DNA of 64,000 nucleotides from Gluconacetobacter takamatsuzukensis (GTDB taxonomy: Bacteria > Pseudomonadota > Alphaproteobacteria > Acetobacterales > Acetobacteraceae). A program made the position numbers and the translations under genes. Within the stretch, counting starts at the first letter, position 1, and each line of letters opens with the position of its first letter. The notes under the pieces were generated by a model. The model made no database searches, was not told where the DNA came from, and saw only the letters and a program-made list of their open reading frames with translations. Of this stretch, positions 8,840 to 17,914 are shown one piece after another. The stretch spans positions 310,001 to 374,000 of the forward strand of contig NZ_JABEQK010000003.1 in the NCBI RefSeq assembly GCF_014174275.1, in the 5' to 3' direction.

Positions 8840-8964
8840 ACTGTGCTCTGCACGATGTGCTGTCCAGAGTGGCGGATGGCGCCGGCCATGCCTACTCGTG
8901 CGGCGGAGGAAACTGCTCTAGGCTCCCACCCCGTTACAGACCGCAACAGATCGAATCGGCTCCC

Positions 8965-9450
8965 ATGACGACCGCGTACGATTTTACCCTGCCGGCCCTG
9001 GAAGGCGGCACGATCGACCTCGGCGCCCTGCGCGGCAAGCCGGTGCTGATCGTGAACACCGCGTCGCAATGCGGCTTCACCCCCCAGTTCGAGGGGCTTC
9101 AGGCGCTCTGGTCGTTCTATCGCGGCAGCGACCTGACCGTGATCGGCGTGCCGTCGAACGATTTCGGCAACCAGGAACCCGGCAGCGCCCAGCAGATCGC
9201 CACCTTCTGCGCCCGCAATTACAGCGTCACCTTCCCCATGGCCACCCGCAGCCATGTCCGGGGCCCCGAGGCGATTCCGCTGTTCCGCTGGCTGGCGCAG
9301 CAGGGCGGCGTGCTGGCACGCCCGCGCTGGAATTTCTACAAATACCTGATCGGCCGCGACGGCACGCTGGCAAACTGGTTCGTCAGCCTGACCTCGCCCG
9401 AATCGCGGCGCATGCGCCTGGCCATCGAACGCGCGATCCTCGATCACTGA
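8965..9450 (+). CDS. Glutathione peroxidase (thiol peroxidase type)
   Basis: Reduces hydroperoxides using glutathione or thioredoxin. The 161-residue protein has the peroxidatic cysteine in NTASQCGFTP (Cys36, Cys rather than selenocysteine), the GVPSNDFGNQEP block with the active-site Gln, and WNFYKYLIGRDG with the active-site Trp and Asn. Start is ATG 8965, which gives the normal family length; the frame is open far upstream but that part is antisense to other genes. The 171-bp gap to the divergent transporter carries its promoter. gshB at 48.8 kb supplies glutathione. Confidence 0.95.
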   Translation: MTTAYDFTLPALEGGTIDLGALRGKPVLIVNTASQCGFTPQFEGLQALWSFYRGSDLTVIGVPSNDFGNQEPGSAQQIATFCARNYSVTFPMATRSHVRGPEAIPLFRWLAQQGGVLARPRWNFYKYLIGRDGTLANWFVSLTSPESRRMRLAIERAILDH

Positions 9451-9504
9451 CCCACCGCGCCGCCGCGCGAATCACGCTGGGCCGAAAGGGCGCCCTCGTG
9501 CAGT

Positions 9505-11103
9505 ATGCGCGCGGCCAAGACAGGAGGGTCCCGTTTGCTCAAGGGTTTTCTAACCGTCGGCGGCTGGACGATGCTCAGCCGCGTGCTTGGCCTGGTGCGT
9601 GACCAGCTGCTCGCGGCCTTCCTGGGGGCCGGCCCGATCCAGGATGCCTATCAGGTCGCCTTCCGCCTGCCGAACATGTTCCGCCAGCTCTTCGGCGAGG
9701 GCGCGCTGAACACGGCTTTCGTGCCGCTCTTCTCCGCCATGCTCACGACCGACGGCACCGAAAAGGCCCGCCGCTTCGCCAGCGAGACGTTCAGCGTCCT
9801 GCTGACCTGGCTGACCATGATCGCGGTCCTGGGCGAGATCTTCATGCCGCAGGTCGTCAGCGTGATCGCCGCCGGCTTCCCCATAGGCGGCGAGCGCTAC
9901 CACATGGCGGTCACGCTCAGCCGCATCACCTTCCCCTACCTGGTGCTGATCTGCGCGGCGGCCCTGGTGTCGGGCGTGCTCAACGGCCTGCACCGGTTCG
10001 GCGTCGCGGCGGCGGCCTACGTGTCCTTCAACGTCGTCGGCATCGCCGCGATCTTCCTGCTCACGCCCCTCACCGGCAATGTCGGGCAGGCCGCCGCGTG
10101 GGGCGTCACCGCATCGGGCGTCGTCCAGCTCGGGCTGCTGCTGCTGGCGGCCCGGCGCGCGGGCTTCCAGCTGATGCTGCTGCCGCCGCGCCTGACGGCA
10201 CGCATTCACACGCTGATCCGGCGCATGGCAATCGGCTGCCTGGGCAGCGGCATCAGCCAGATCAACCTGCTGGTCGATACCATCATCGCCTCGTACCTGC
10301 CGGCCGGCAGCGTATCGTTCATCTATTTCGCCGACCGCATCAACCAGTTGCCGCTGGGCGTGCTGGGGGCGGCGGCCGGCACCACCCTGCTGCCGGTCCT
10401 CAGCCGCCATGTGGCGGCCGAGGACCATGACGGCGCACACGGCGCGCAGAACCGCGCTATCGACTACGCCATGGTCCTGACCCTGCCGGCCGCGCTGGGC
10501 ATGATCGTGCTGGCCCACCCGATCATCGCCACGCTGTTCCAGCACGGCGCCTTCACTCCGCGCGATGCCATGCTGTCGGCCCAGTCACTGCGCGCCTTCG
10601 CCATCGGCCTGCCCGCCTTCGTGCTGATCAAGGTCCTGGCCCCGGGCTTCTTCGCCAGGGGCGATACCGCAACACCGGTGCGGATCGGCCTGTTCACGCT
10701 CACCCTGAATTTCGTGCTCAACCTGCTGCTGATGCACCCGCTGCTCCATGCCGGCCCGCCGCTGGCCAGCAGCCTGGCCGCCATCGTCAATGTCGCGATC
10801 CTCGCCTTCCTGCTGCGCCGCCGGGGCCTGCTGCGCATCGCCCGCACCACCCTGTCGCGGGTCGCCCGGATGCTGCTCGCGGCCCTGGGCATGGCGGCGA
10901 CGCTGGTGATGCTGAACCTGACGGTCCTCGGCCCCCTCGCCGTCCGCCACGGCCCCCTGCGGATCGTGGCGCTGATGGTCCTGATCGCGGCCGGGATGCT
11001 GGCCTACGGCATCGGGCTCCAGATCCTGGGTGTCATGGAACTGCGCGCCGCCATGGCCATGCTGCGCGGCCGGCTGGCGCGCCGGCGCGGCCGAACCGCC
11101 TGA
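9505..11103 (+). CDS. murJ: Lipid II flippase
   Basis: Flips undecaprenyl-linked peptidoglycan precursor (lipid II) across the inner membrane. The N-terminus shows the MurJ signature SRVLGLVRDQLLAAFLGAG followed by FRLPNMFRQLFGEGALNTAF (residues about 24-75), and the rest has about 14 hydrophobic helices of the MOP flippase fold. Length 532 is typical. It begins 54 bp after gpx on the same strand and is followed by mutS and glnD, a gene order seen in other alphaproteobacteria. Confidence 0.96.
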   Translation: MRAAKTGGSRLLKGFLTVGGWTMLSRVLGLVRDQLLAAFLGAGPIQDAYQVAFRLPNMFRQLFGEGALNTAFVPLFSAMLTTDGTEKARRFASETFSVLLTWLTMIAVLGEIFMPQVVSVIAAGFPIGGERYHMAVTLSRITFPYLVLICAAALVSGVLNGLHRFGVAAAAYVSFNVVGIAAIFLLTPLTGNVGQAAAWGVTASGVVQLGLLLLAARRAGFQLMLLPPRLTARIHTLIRRMAIGCLGSGISQINLLVDTIIASYLPAGSVSFIYFADRINQLPLGVLGAAAGTTLLPVLSRHVAAEDHDGAHGAQNRAIDYAMVLTLPAALGMIVLAHPIIATLFQHGAFTPRDAMLSAQSLRAFAIGLPAFVLIKVLAPGFFARGDTATPVRIGLFTLTLNFVLNLLLMHPLLHAGPPLASSLAAIVNVAILAFLLRRRGLLRIARTTLSRVARMLLAALGMAATLVMLNLTVLGPLAVRHGPLRIVALMVLIAAGMLAYGIGLQILGVMELRAAMAMLRGRLARRRGRTA

Positions 11104-11170
11104 AGCGTGAGCCGAAACCGGGTTCCGTCCTTGACCATCGCGCCGCATTTCCCGGCTGGCACATCGCCAC

Positions 11171-11192
11171 GCGGGCCTGTACACAGGCCCGC
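11171..11192. repeat. Perfect 10-bp inverted repeat abutting the mutS start
   Basis: GCGGGCCTGT (11171-11180) and ACAGGCCCGC (11183-11192) are exact reverse complements with two bases between. The repeat ends one base before the mutS ATG at 11193 and occupies the place where a ribosome-binding site would be. It could be a protein operator or an mRNA hairpin that limits initiation; murJ ends 67 bp upstream, so a terminator role is also possible though no T-tract exists. Confidence 0.6.
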
Positions 11193-13847
11193 ATGACGCT
11201 CCCTTCCCCGGACGGCGCCACCCCGGCCATGGCGCAATGGTTTTCCCTGAAAGCCGAACATCCCGAAGCCCTGCTGTTCTTCCGCATGGGCGATTTCTAC
11301 GAGATGTTCTTCTCCGACGCCGAAGCGGCGTCCGCCGCGCTCGACATCGCGCTCACGACGCGCGGCACGCATGGCGACATGCCGATCCCGATGTGCGGCG
11401 TGCCGGTGGCGGCCGCCTCGGCCTACCTGGCCCGGCTGATCCGCCGGGGCTTCCGCGTCGCGGTGGCCGAGCAGACGGAGCCCCCGCGCAAGCCCGGCAA
11501 GGGCGTCGCCAAGGGCCCGCTGGCCCGCGCGGTGGTGCGCCTGGTCACCCCCGGCACCCTGACCGAGGACGAACTGCTGGAGGCCGGGCGCCAGAACCTG
11601 CTGGTGGCGGTGGCGGCCGGCGCGGGCCGTGCCCCGGCCGGCCGTGGCTGGGGCGTCGCATGGATCGATATCTCGACCGGCGCGTTCGAAACCGCATCCG
11701 TCCCGCCCGACGGGCTGATGGACCTGCTGGGCCGGCTGGACCCGGCCGAGATCCTGGCCGCCGGCGGCATCGACCTGGGCGATTTCGACGCCAGGCGCGC
11801 GCCGGAGGCCACGCCCCCGGCACCCGCCACGGCCCGCCGCCGGGTGGCCGAGACATTCGAGGTCGCCAGCCTGGACGCATTCGGCACCTTCTCGGACGAA
11901 GAAGCCATCGCCGCCGCGATGGCGCTGGACTATGTCCGCCGCAGCCAGGCCGGGCAGATGCCGCGCCTGGCCCACCCCCACGCCCATGAAAACGGCGGCA
12001 TCCTGGGCCTGGACCCGGCCACCCGCGCCAGCCTGGACCTGCTGCGCACCCGCGACGGCACCACCGAGCACACGCTGCTGGCCAGCGTCGGCCGCACCGT
12101 CACCGCACCCGGCAGCCGCCTGCTGGCAGAATGGATCGCCGCCCCCCTCACCCGCTGCGCGCCGATCGCCGCGCGCCAGGATGGCTGGTCGTGGCTGATC
12201 GACGAAGGCGGGGTGCGCGCCGCCCTGCGCCAGGGGCTGCGGGGCACGCCGGATATCGCCCGCGCGCTGGCCCGCCTCTCGCTGGGCCGGGGCCTGCCGC
12301 GCGACGCGGCGGCGGTGCGCGACGGCCTGTCCATCGCCCGGCGCATCGCCTCCTCCCTGGCCGACGGCCGCGCGGCGCCCCCCGCCCTGATCGCGGACGC
12401 CATGCGCCATCTGGGCGGCGGCACCGCGCTGGAAGACCGGCTGAAGCAGGCACTGGCCGAATCCCTGCCGGCACGGGTCGAGGATGGCGGCGTGATCGCC
12501 CCCGGCTTCGACCCCGAACTGGACGCCGAACGCGGCCTGCGCGACGACAGCCGGCGGATCATCGCCGGCCTGCAGAACGACTACGCGCAGGAATTCGGGG
12601 TCGCCAGCCTCAAGATCCGCCACCACGCGCAACTCGGCTACGTCATCGAAATCCCCACCGCCGCCGCGACCCGCGTGCGCGAACGCACCGACCTGATCCT
12701 GCGCCAGGGCACCGCCAGCGCCGCCCGCTTCTCGACCGACGAGCTGATCACCCTGGACCGCCGCATCGCCGAGGCCGGGGAACGCGCAAGCGCGCGCGAA
12801 CGCGGCATCTTCGCCACCCTGGTGCGCGACATCCTGGCCGAACCGGCGGTGCCGGCCATCGCCCATGCGCTGGCAGTGCTGGACGTACTGCAATCCTGCG
12901 CCGACCTGGCGGCCGGCGGCCTGTGGTGCCGGCCCGAGGTCACCGACGACGCCGCCTTCACCCTCACCGGCTGCCGCCATCCGGTGGTCGAGGCCGCGCT
13001 GCCGCGCAGCGAGCGCTTCACCCCCAACGATTGCGTGCTGGAACCCGCCCAGCGCGTCATGCTGCTGACCGGCCCCAACATGGCCGGTAAATCGACCTTC
13101 CTGCGCCAGGGCGCGCTGGCGGTCATCCTGGCCCAGGCCGGCCTGCCGGTACCGGCCAGGGCGGCACGGATCGGCATCGTCGACCGGCTGTTCTCGCGCG
13201 TCGGCGCGTCGGACGACCTGGCGCGCGGCCGCTCCACCTTCATGGTCGAAATGACCGAGACGGCGGCGATCCTCAACCAGGCCGGCCCGCGCTCGCTGGT
13301 GGTGGTCGACGAAATCGGCCGCGGCACCGCGACGCTGGACGGCCTGGCCATCGCCTGGGCGGTGCTGGAAGCCATGCATTCCACGTTGCGGTGCCGCTCG
13401 ATTTTCGCAACGCATTTCCACGAACTGGCCGAGCTGGCCGAAAGCCTCCCCCGCCTCTCCCCCCACACCATGAGCGTGCGCGAATGGAAGGGCCAGGTCG
13501 TGTTCCAGCACGAGGTCGTTCCGGGCTCGGCACGCCGGAGCTGGGGCGTGCACGTGGCCCGCCTGGCAGGCGTGCCGGAGCCCGTTGTCCGCCGCGCAGC
13601 TAGGCTTCTGGCCGGTCTGGAGAAAGAACGCGCGGTCGGCGCCCGCCCGCTCCCGCTCTTCGCCTCCACCGACGCGCCGGCGGCGCCGGAACCGGTCGAT
13701 CCGGCCGAGCCCGAAGTGCCCGAAGCCGTCCGCCAGATGCTCGAACAGCTCGACCCGGATGCCTTGACGCCGCGCAGCGCGCTGGACATGGTCTATGCTC
13801 TCAAGAAACTGATGCTTGAAGAATCGCGGCATCTGGACCACGGATAG
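11193..13847 (+). CDS. mutS: DNA mismatch repair protein MutS
   Basis: Recognises mismatches and small loops in DNA and starts repair with MutL. The mismatch-binding motif FRMGDFYEMFF is near residues 30-40 (its Phe stacks on the mismatch and its Glu contacts it). The C-terminal ABC-type ATPase has Walker A GPNMAGKST, the DDLARGRSTFMVEM signature region, DEIGRGTATLDG (Walker B) and FATHFHELAEL. Length 884 is normal. ATG 11193 is directly preceded by a perfect inverted repeat rather than a recognisable ribosome site; an in-frame ATG at 11229 would still precede the mismatch motif but would cut the usual leader. Confidence 0.97.
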   Translation: MTLPSPDGATPAMAQWFSLKAEHPEALLFFRMGDFYEMFFSDAEAASAALDIALTTRGTHGDMPIPMCGVPVAAASAYLARLIRRGFRVAVAEQTEPPRKPGKGVAKGPLARAVVRLVTPGTLTEDELLEAGRQNLLVAVAAGAGRAPAGRGWGVAWIDISTGAFETASVPPDGLMDLLGRLDPAEILAAGGIDLGDFDARRAPEATPPAPATARRRVAETFEVASLDAFGTFSDEEAIAAAMALDYVRRSQAGQMPRLAHPHAHENGGILGLDPATRASLDLLRTRDGTTEHTLLASVGRTVTAPGSRLLAEWIAAPLTRCAPIAARQDGWSWLIDEGGVRAALRQGLRGTPDIARALARLSLGRGLPRDAAAVRDGLSIARRIASSLADGRAAPPALIADAMRHLGGGTALEDRLKQALAESLPARVEDGGVIAPGFDPELDAERGLRDDSRRIIAGLQNDYAQEFGVASLKIRHHAQLGYVIEIPTAAATRVRERTDLILRQGTASAARFSTDELITLDRRIAEAGERASARERGIFATLVRDILAEPAVPAIAHALAVLDVLQSCADLAAGGLWCRPEVTDDAAFTLTGCRHPVVEAALPRSERFTPNDCVLEPAQRVMLLTGPNMAGKSTFLRQGALAVILAQAGLPVPARAARIGIVDRLFSRVGASDDLARGRSTFMVEMTETAAILNQAGPRSLVVVDEIGRGTATLDGLAIAWAVLEAMHSTLRCRSIFATHFHELAELAESLPRLSPHTMSVREWKGQVVFQHEVVPGSARRSWGVHVARLAGVPEPVVRRAARLLAGLEKERAVGARPLPLFASTDAPAAPEPVDPAEPEVPEAVRQMLEQLDPDALTPRSALDMVYALKKLMLEESRHLDHG

Positions 13848-13938
13848 GGTGGACAGGAGGCTGCTTCGAAAGCTTCGATGGTGAACGCAAGCGCGGCCTG
13901 CCGCGCGTCCGGCGGTAGTGATCGGGCATCGGAGCGGA

Positions 13939-16900
13939 ATGGCCCTGCCGGCCATGCGCACCCAAGTGCCGGAAAACGCCGTCAGCGACGCTTTTGAAGC
14001 AGCCTCCAGGGCCGGGCGCATGCCCGGCCATAAACATTTTCAGGAAACCGATCACGCCGCGATGCCGACTCTGTCTTCTCCTTCCCTGTCCGTCAGGGAC
14101 CTGACCCGAAGCCTCGCGGCCTCCCTCCTGTCGCCGGAAACGGGAGATGCCGTCCCGCGCGATGTGGCCATCGGCCTGTTCCGCCGGCATCTCGCCAGGT
14201 TCCAGGCCTCGGTGCGCGAGGAATTCGAGGCCCATCGCCTGCACGGCGCCTCCGCCGCCAAGCAGCTGGCGCACTACACCGACGGCATGATCCGCACGCT
14301 GGTCGATTTCACGATGGCCCACGCGCTTGATTTCGCGCCCGGATCCGGCCGCCCCGTCCTCGCGGTGGCGGCGACCGGCGGCTACGGGCGCGGCATGCTG
14401 GCCCCCTTCAGCGATATCGACCTGCTGTTCCTGACGCCCGACGAGCCCTCGGCCGATGTCAGCCGCGTGGTCGAATATATCCTGTATTTCCTGTGGGACC
14501 TGGGGCTGAAGGTCGGCCACGCCACCCGCTCGATCCCCCAGTGCATCGCCGAGGCCGAGGCCGACACCACGGTCCGCACCACCCTGCTCGACGCGCGCCT
14601 GCTGGCGGGCGACGACGCGCTGTTCGCGATGTTCGAGGCCCGCTACATCGTCGCGTGCGTCGAGGCCGGTGCCGCGCGCTTCATCACCGACAAGCGCAAG
14701 GAGCGCACGGCCCGCCACCACCGTTTCGGCGACAGCCCCTACCTGGTGGAGCCCAACGTCAAGGAAGGGCGCGGCGGCCTGCGCGACCTGCAGACGCTCT
14801 ACTGGATGTGCCGCTACACGTTCGGCACCCGCCATGTCTCCGATCTGCTGGCTCCCGGCTTCAGCAGCCTAGGCCTGCTGACCGAGCAGGAAGCCAAGCG
14901 GGCTCGTCGCTCGTGGAACTTCCTGTGGAGCGTGCGGCTGCATCTGCACTACATCTCGGGCCGCGCCGAGGAACGGCTGACCTTCGACGTCCAGCCCGTG
15001 GTCGGCGCGCGCATGGGCTATACCCGTCACGGCCGCCAGGTCGGGGTGGAGCGCTTCATGCGCCATTATTTCCTGACGGTGCGAGAGGTCATGCGCCTGA
15101 CGCATGTGCTGGAACCGGCGGTGATGCGCCAGGCCCTGGGCCCGACCGCGAACGCGCCGCAGGCCGACGCCGCGATGCGCGACGCGGGCTTCACGGTGCT
15201 GGACGGCCAGATCCTGCCCGAACGCGGCACCTCGTTCGATGCCGAGCCGATCCAGATGATGCGCCTGCTGGAATGGGCACGCACGCGCAAGCTGCCCATC
15301 CACCCGCTGGCCATGCACAAGCTGATTCGGTGGGAACGCCGGGCCGCCAGCCTGCGCGGCAACCCCGAGGCGGCGCGGATCTTCCTCGACCTGCTGTGCG
15401 GCGCACCGCCCGAACGCGCCCCCCGCCCCGCCCCGGCGGCCGACGGCGCCGGCACCCCGCGCGAGGAAGCCCCCAGCTTCCACGCCACCGCCGAGGACCG
15501 GCGGCAGGGCAACGCCTACTGGCTGCACATCATGAACGAAACCGGGATCATGGGGCGGCTGATGCCCGACTGGTCGCGCATCGTCGGCCAGATGCAGTTC
15601 GACACCTATCACGTCTTCACGGTCGACGAGCACACGATCGAGGCCATCCGCATCTTCGGCCGCATCGAACACGGCGCCATGGCCGACGAAATCCCGCTGG
15701 CCTACGACCTGGCCCGCAATCTCCAGTCCCGCCGCGCGCTGTACATGGCCATCCTGCTGCATGACGTCGCCAAGGGCCGCGGCGGCGACCATTCCGAACT
15801 CGGGTCCGAGATCGCGCTGGAAGTCTGCCCCGAAATGGGCCTGACGGGCGAGGAAACCGAAACCGTCTCGTGGCTGGTCCTCCACCACCTGCTGCTCAGC
15901 CAGACGGCGTTCCAGCGCGATATCGACGACCCGAAGACCATCCTGGACCTCGCCGACACCATCCAGTCGCCCGAGCGGCTGCGCCTGCTGCTGCTGCTGA
16001 CGATCGTGGACATGCGCGCCGTCAGCCCTCGCGTCTGGAACGCGTGGAAGGCCACCCTGCTGCACGAGCTGTACATGCGCGTGGCCGAGGTTCTGGAAGG
16101 CGGCCTGGCCACCACCGAGCGCGACGTGCGCGTCGCCCGCGCCAAGGACGCGGTGGGCGAGATCCTCGCGGAAGACGGTTTCACCCCCGGGGAAAGCGAG
16201 CATTTCCTCGGCCTGGGCTATGGCAGCTACTGGCTGTCCTTCGACCAGGACACCCACGCCCGCCACGCCCTGCTGATCCGCGAATCCGAACGCCGCGACT
16301 CTCCGCTGACGGTCGAAACCCAGCCCCTGCCGACGCGCGGCGTGACCGAGGTCACGATCTACACCGCCGACCATCCCGGCCTGTTCTCGCGCATCGCCGG
16401 CGCGCTGGCCATCGCCGGCGCATCGATCGTCGATGCGCGCATCCACACGCTGATCAACGGCATGGCGCTGGACACGTTCTGGATCCAGGACGCCAGCGGC
16501 GAAGCGTTCGAAGAGCCCCACCAGCTCGCCCGCCTGTCCGCCCTGGTCGAGCAGACCCTGTCCGGACGGATGGATATCGCGCGCGAGATCGGCGGCATCG
16601 GCCGCATGCGCCACGGGCGGCGCATGCGCGCGATCCACGTGCCGCCCCGGGTAGTGATCGATAACCGCGCTTCGAACAGCTACACGGTCATCGAGGTCAA
16701 CGGCCGCGACCGGCCCGGCCTGCTGCATGACGTCACCCAGGCCATCAGCGACCATAAACTCCAGATCGCCTCGGCCCACATCACCACCTACGGCGTGCGC
16801 GCGGTCGACGTCTTCTACGTCAAGGACCTGTTCGGCCTGAAGATCACCGACGAACACCGGCTGACCGAAATCCGCGAGGCCCTGATCCACGGCCTGCGCC

Positions 16901-16962
16901 AGGCCGAAGAAGCCGCGACCAGCGATGTCGAGGTCCCGCCCGTCGAAACCCTGTCCATCTGA
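13939..16962 (+). CDS. glnD: [Protein-PII] uridylyltransferase/uridylyl-removing enzyme
   Basis: Master nitrogen sensor: uridylylates PII proteins when glutamine is low and removes UMP when it is high. Domains in order are a nucleotidyltransferase (ATGGYGRGMLAPFSDIDLLF, with the catalytic Gly-Gly and Asp-x-Asp), a linker, an HD hydrolase domain (LLHDVAKGRGGDHSELG) and two C-terminal ACT domains (VTIYTADHPGLFSRIAGAL and VNGRDRPGLLHDVTQAI) that bind glutamine. Start is uncertain: ATG 13939 has GGAG just upstream and is used here (1007 residues), but ATG 14062 would give 966 residues, closer to other GlnDs; a GTG at 13918 is also open. Its target pathway includes gltBD at the right end of this window. 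Confidence 0.95.
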   Translation: MALPAMRTQVPENAVSDAFEAASRAGRMPGHKHFQETDHAAMPTLSSPSLSVRDLTRSLAASLLSPETGDAVPRDVAIGLFRRHLARFQASVREEFEAHRLHGASAAKQLAHYTDGMIRTLVDFTMAHALDFAPGSGRPVLAVAATGGYGRGMLAPFSDIDLLFLTPDEPSADVSRVVEYILYFLWDLGLKVGHATRSIPQCIAEAEADTTVRTTLLDARLLAGDDALFAMFEARYIVACVEAGAARFITDKRKERTARHHRFGDSPYLVEPNVKEGRGGLRDLQTLYWMCRYTFGTRHVSDLLAPGFSSLGLLTEQEAKRARRSWNFLWSVRLHLHYISGRAEERLTFDVQPVVGARMGYTRHGRQVGVERFMRHYFLTVREVMRLTHVLEPAVMRQALGPTANAPQADAAMRDAGFTVLDGQILPERGTSFDAEPIQMMRLLEWARTRKLPIHPLAMHKLIRWERRAASLRGNPEAARIFLDLLCGAPPERAPRPAPAADGAGTPREEAPSFHATAEDRRQGNAYWLHIMNETGIMGRLMPDWSRIVGQMQFDTYHVFTVDEHTIEAIRIFGRIEHGAMADEIPLAYDLARNLQSRRALYMAILLHDVAKGRGGDHSELGSEIALEVCPEMGLTGEETETVSWLVLHHLLLSQTAFQRDIDDPKTILDLADTIQSPERLRLLLLLTIVDMRAVSPRVWNAWKATLLHELYMRVAEVLEGGLATTERDVRVARAKDAVGEILAEDGFTPGESEHFLGLGYGSYWLSFDQDTHARHALLIRESERRDSPLTVETQPLPTRGVTEVTIYTADHPGLFSRIAGALAIAGASIVDARIHTLINGMALDTFWIQDASGEAFEEPHQLARLSALVEQTLSGRMDIAREIGGIGRMRHGRRMRAIHVPPRVVIDNRASNSYTVIEVNGRDRPGLLHDVTQAISDHKLQIASAHITTYGVRAVDVFYVKDLFGLKITDEHRLTEIREALIHGLRQAEEAATSDVEVPPVETLSI

Positions 16963-16975
16963 CGGCACGTCCTGT

Positions 16976-17019
16976 CGCGGGGCGACGGCAGGCCGGCAAG
17001 ACCGGTCCCGTTCCCCGCG
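16976..17019 (+). terminator. Possible glnD 3' stem-loop
   Basis: CGCGGGG (16976-16982) pairs with CCCCGCG (17013-17019) and encloses a smaller CCGG/CCGG pairing. It starts 14 bp after the glnD stop. No U-run follows, so its terminator role is weakly supported. Confidence 0.3.
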
Positions 17020-17116
17020 CCTGCGGCAGGCGACTGGCAATCATGCCATGAATTGCTGACAGCAACCTGAACAGACCGGCCATTCGGCCGCAAATGAAAA
17101 TAAAAGACCGGCATCG

Positions 17117-17141
17117 ATGCATCTCGAAAAATGCATTTCGA
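17117..17141. repeat. Direct repeat of ATGCATnTCGA upstream of metal-transport operon
   Basis: ATGCATCTCGA (17117-17127) and ATGCATTTCGA (17131-17141) are 11-bp direct repeats with one mismatch and a 14-bp period, each containing the palindrome ATGCAT. They lie in an AT-rich part of the 239-bp gap after glnD, 60 bp before the VIT-family start. They are good candidates for an operator controlling the metal transporters. Confidence 0.5.
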
Positions 17142-17201
17142 CAAAAGGATTCTTTACATCAAAGATAGCTGCCGGTTCTATCGATCAGGGCAGCCTGTCT
17201 C

Positions 17202-17897
17202 ATGTCGCGACTTCCCAAGCATACCGAGCACCATGCCGTCGAAAAGCTCGGGTGGCTGCGCGCCGCCGTGCTGGGCGCCAATGACGGCACCCTGTCGACC
17301 GGCAGCCTGATCGTCGGCGTCGCCAGCTCCCATGCCGCGCGCGGCAGCATTCTGGTCGCCGGCCTGTCCGCGCTGGTGGCGGGCGCGCTGTCCATGGCCG
17401 CCGGCGAATATGTCTCCGTCAGTTCCCAGGCCGATTCCGAACATGCGGACCTCGCCCGCGAAAAGCGCGAACTGGCGACCGACTGGGGCGGCGAAATCGA
17501 CGAACTGGCCGGCATCTACCGCAAACGGGGACTGGACGAGACCCTTGCCCGCCAGGTGGCGACCGAACTCATGAAGCACGATGCCCTCGGCGCCCATGCC
17601 CGCGACGAGCTCGGGCTTTCCGCGGCGACGACCGCCCGGCCGTTCCAGGCGGCCCTCGCCTCGGCCTCGGCCTTCTTCTCCGGGGCGCTGCTGCCGGTGA
17701 TGGCGGCGGTCCTGACGCCGGAACCCTATGTCTCCTGGGGCGTCTCCCTCGTCTCCGTCCTGGCCCTCGCCGGCCTGGGCGCCGTCGGCGCGGTCGCGGG
17801 CGGCGCGCCACCGCTGCGCCCCACGCTGCGGGTCACCTTCTGGGGGATCGTCGCGATGATCGTCACCGGCGGCATAGGCCAGATCTTCGGTGTCTAG
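17202..17897 (+). CDS. VIT/CCC1-family iron/manganese transporter
   Basis: Membrane protein of the vacuolar iron transporter family, expected to move Fe2+ or Mn2+. The start HHAVEKLGWLRAAVLGANDG with TLSTGSLIVGVA matches the conserved first helix, and ALSMAAGEYVSVSSQ with the following acidic-helical segment (residues about 80-130, many Glu and Lys) is the metal-binding region between helices 2 and 3. Five transmembrane helices in 231 residues fits the family. In bacteria such proteins are thought to export or detoxify the metal; direction here is inferred. chrA follows after 17 bp, so the two are probably cotranscribed from a promoter in the AT-rich gap containing the direct repeat. Confidence 0.92.
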   Translation: MSRLPKHTEHHAVEKLGWLRAAVLGANDGTLSTGSLIVGVASSHAARGSILVAGLSALVAGALSMAAGEYVSVSSQADSEHADLAREKRELATDWGGEIDELAGIYRKRGLDETLARQVATELMKHDALGAHARDELGLSAATTARPFQAALASASAFFSGALLPVMAAVLTPEPYVSWGVSLVSVLALAGLGAVGAVAGGAPPLRPTLRVTFWGIVAMIVTGGIGQIFGV

Positions 17898-17914
17898 CAC
17901 CCACGGCCCGGATC

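Noticed and set aside
11004-14021. 1005-codon minus-strand frame across mutS
   Set aside because: Mirror frame of a confidently identified mutS; low-complexity composition (Gly, Arg, Gln, His) and no motif.
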